18,762 nt of DNA from Anaerolineaceae bacterium. Lineage in GTDB: Bacteria; Planctomycetota; Phycisphaerae; FEN-1346; JAACEH01. Position numbers and translations under genes: made by a program. The notes beneath the pieces are model-generated. The model was not told the DNA's origin, did no database searches, and saw nothing but the letters and a program-made list of their open reading frames with translations. Positions 14,916-18,762 of this stretch are shown piece by piece; position 1 is the first letter of the stretch; every line of letters begins with the position of its first letter. The DNA lies in NCBI GenBank assembly GCA_011682595.1, contig JAACEH010000002.1, forward strand, positions 1 through 18,762. Reading direction: 5' to 3'.

Positions 14916-14923
<8 letters not shown>
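12134..14923 (+). CDS. cusB: CusB-like RND periplasmic adaptor with two metal-binding and two DUF3347-like domains
   Basis: Periplasmic adaptor linking pump and outer-membrane channel, 929 residues (CusB is about 400). Order: membrane anchor (14-37); heavy-metal-binding motif 1 (62-89: C65, H68, C79, C82, M84); barrel and hairpin core (ASWVPGRIDKLYVDYTG 144-160, YLYSPELLSAQEELLQALEA 171-190, APVGGIVIHKNAQEGMYVKT 244-263, PEMFVRAAVRANI 341-353); motif 2 (367-393: C370, H373, C384, C387, M389); an unusual helical insertion (about 432-559); the usual end of the core (FVGREILLGPRAGDYYIVRH, 564-583); a Gly/His linker (616-629); and two DUF3347-like domains (about 643-745 and 761-910), the second with KCPMAFDNRG (871-880) and C902. 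The start has GGGGG upstream. The stop overlaps the pump start by 8 bp. The metal motifs suggest Cu/Ag delivery. Confidence 0.9.

Positions 14924-18762
<3,839 letters not shown>

Overview
The window is GC-rich DNA from a Gram-negative-type bacterium: it has an outer-membrane lipoprotein factor, an RND efflux pump, a LAB_N lipid-A-type protein and an ArnT-like glycosyltransferase. A cytosolic-looking formylglycine sulfatase, a degraded ConA-like (polysaccharide-lyase-like) gene, a short Cys-Cys protein and a very long metal-efflux adaptor with extra domains all point to the Planctomycetota, perhaps Phycisphaerae. That assignment is inference from gene style; no rRNA or other marker gene is present.

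Layout. (1) 1-371, minus strand: the 5' part of an arsenite methyltransferase (arsM), with its own promoter-like sequence. (2) 500-5718, minus strand: a run of five closely spaced genes. Read in transcription order they are an ArnT/PMT-like membrane glycosyltransferase, a short UDP-sugar dehydrogenase (TTG start), a DPM1/ArnC-like family 2 glycosyltransferase, a LAB_N membrane protein and an S1 sulfatase. The first four look like a polyprenyl-phosphate-sugar / envelope glycan modification operon. (3) 5844-6575, plus strand: a secreted protein of unknown function, then an intrinsic terminator. (4) 6902-7450, plus strand: an exported Met/His-rich protein with a Cys-rich YHS/TRASH-like metal site, preceded by a long inverted repeat. 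(5) 7451-8290: a remnant region with a C12 homopolymer, a frameshifted ConA-like pseudogene and an intact 47-aa Cys-Cys protein with a perfect Shine-Dalgarno. (6) 8291-9871: two divergently transcribed paralogues of a degenerate ferritin-like helical bundle (about 46 % identical by hand count) sharing a 292-bp intergenic region, then a 63-aa Cys-rich protein and a terminator. (7) 10174-18762, plus strand: a heavy-metal efflux operon made of a TolC/CusC-like lipoprotein, a small membrane protein with a His pair, a 929-aa CusB-like adaptor and a CusA-like RND pump cut by the window end.

How it fits together. The right half reads as a copper/silver-type metal-handling island. The pump keeps the three periplasmic methionines expected of CusA. 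The adaptor carries two heavy-metal-binding motifs and two C-terminal DUF3347-like domains. Next to the pump sit several small Cys-, Met- or His-rich or ferritin-like proteins that could buffer or sense metal. The arsM gene at the left edge adds arsenic detoxification, although the envelope-glycan operon separates it from the pump. The least explained part is 6902-9871, the group of small exported or cytosolic putative metal proteins and the divergent paralogue pair.
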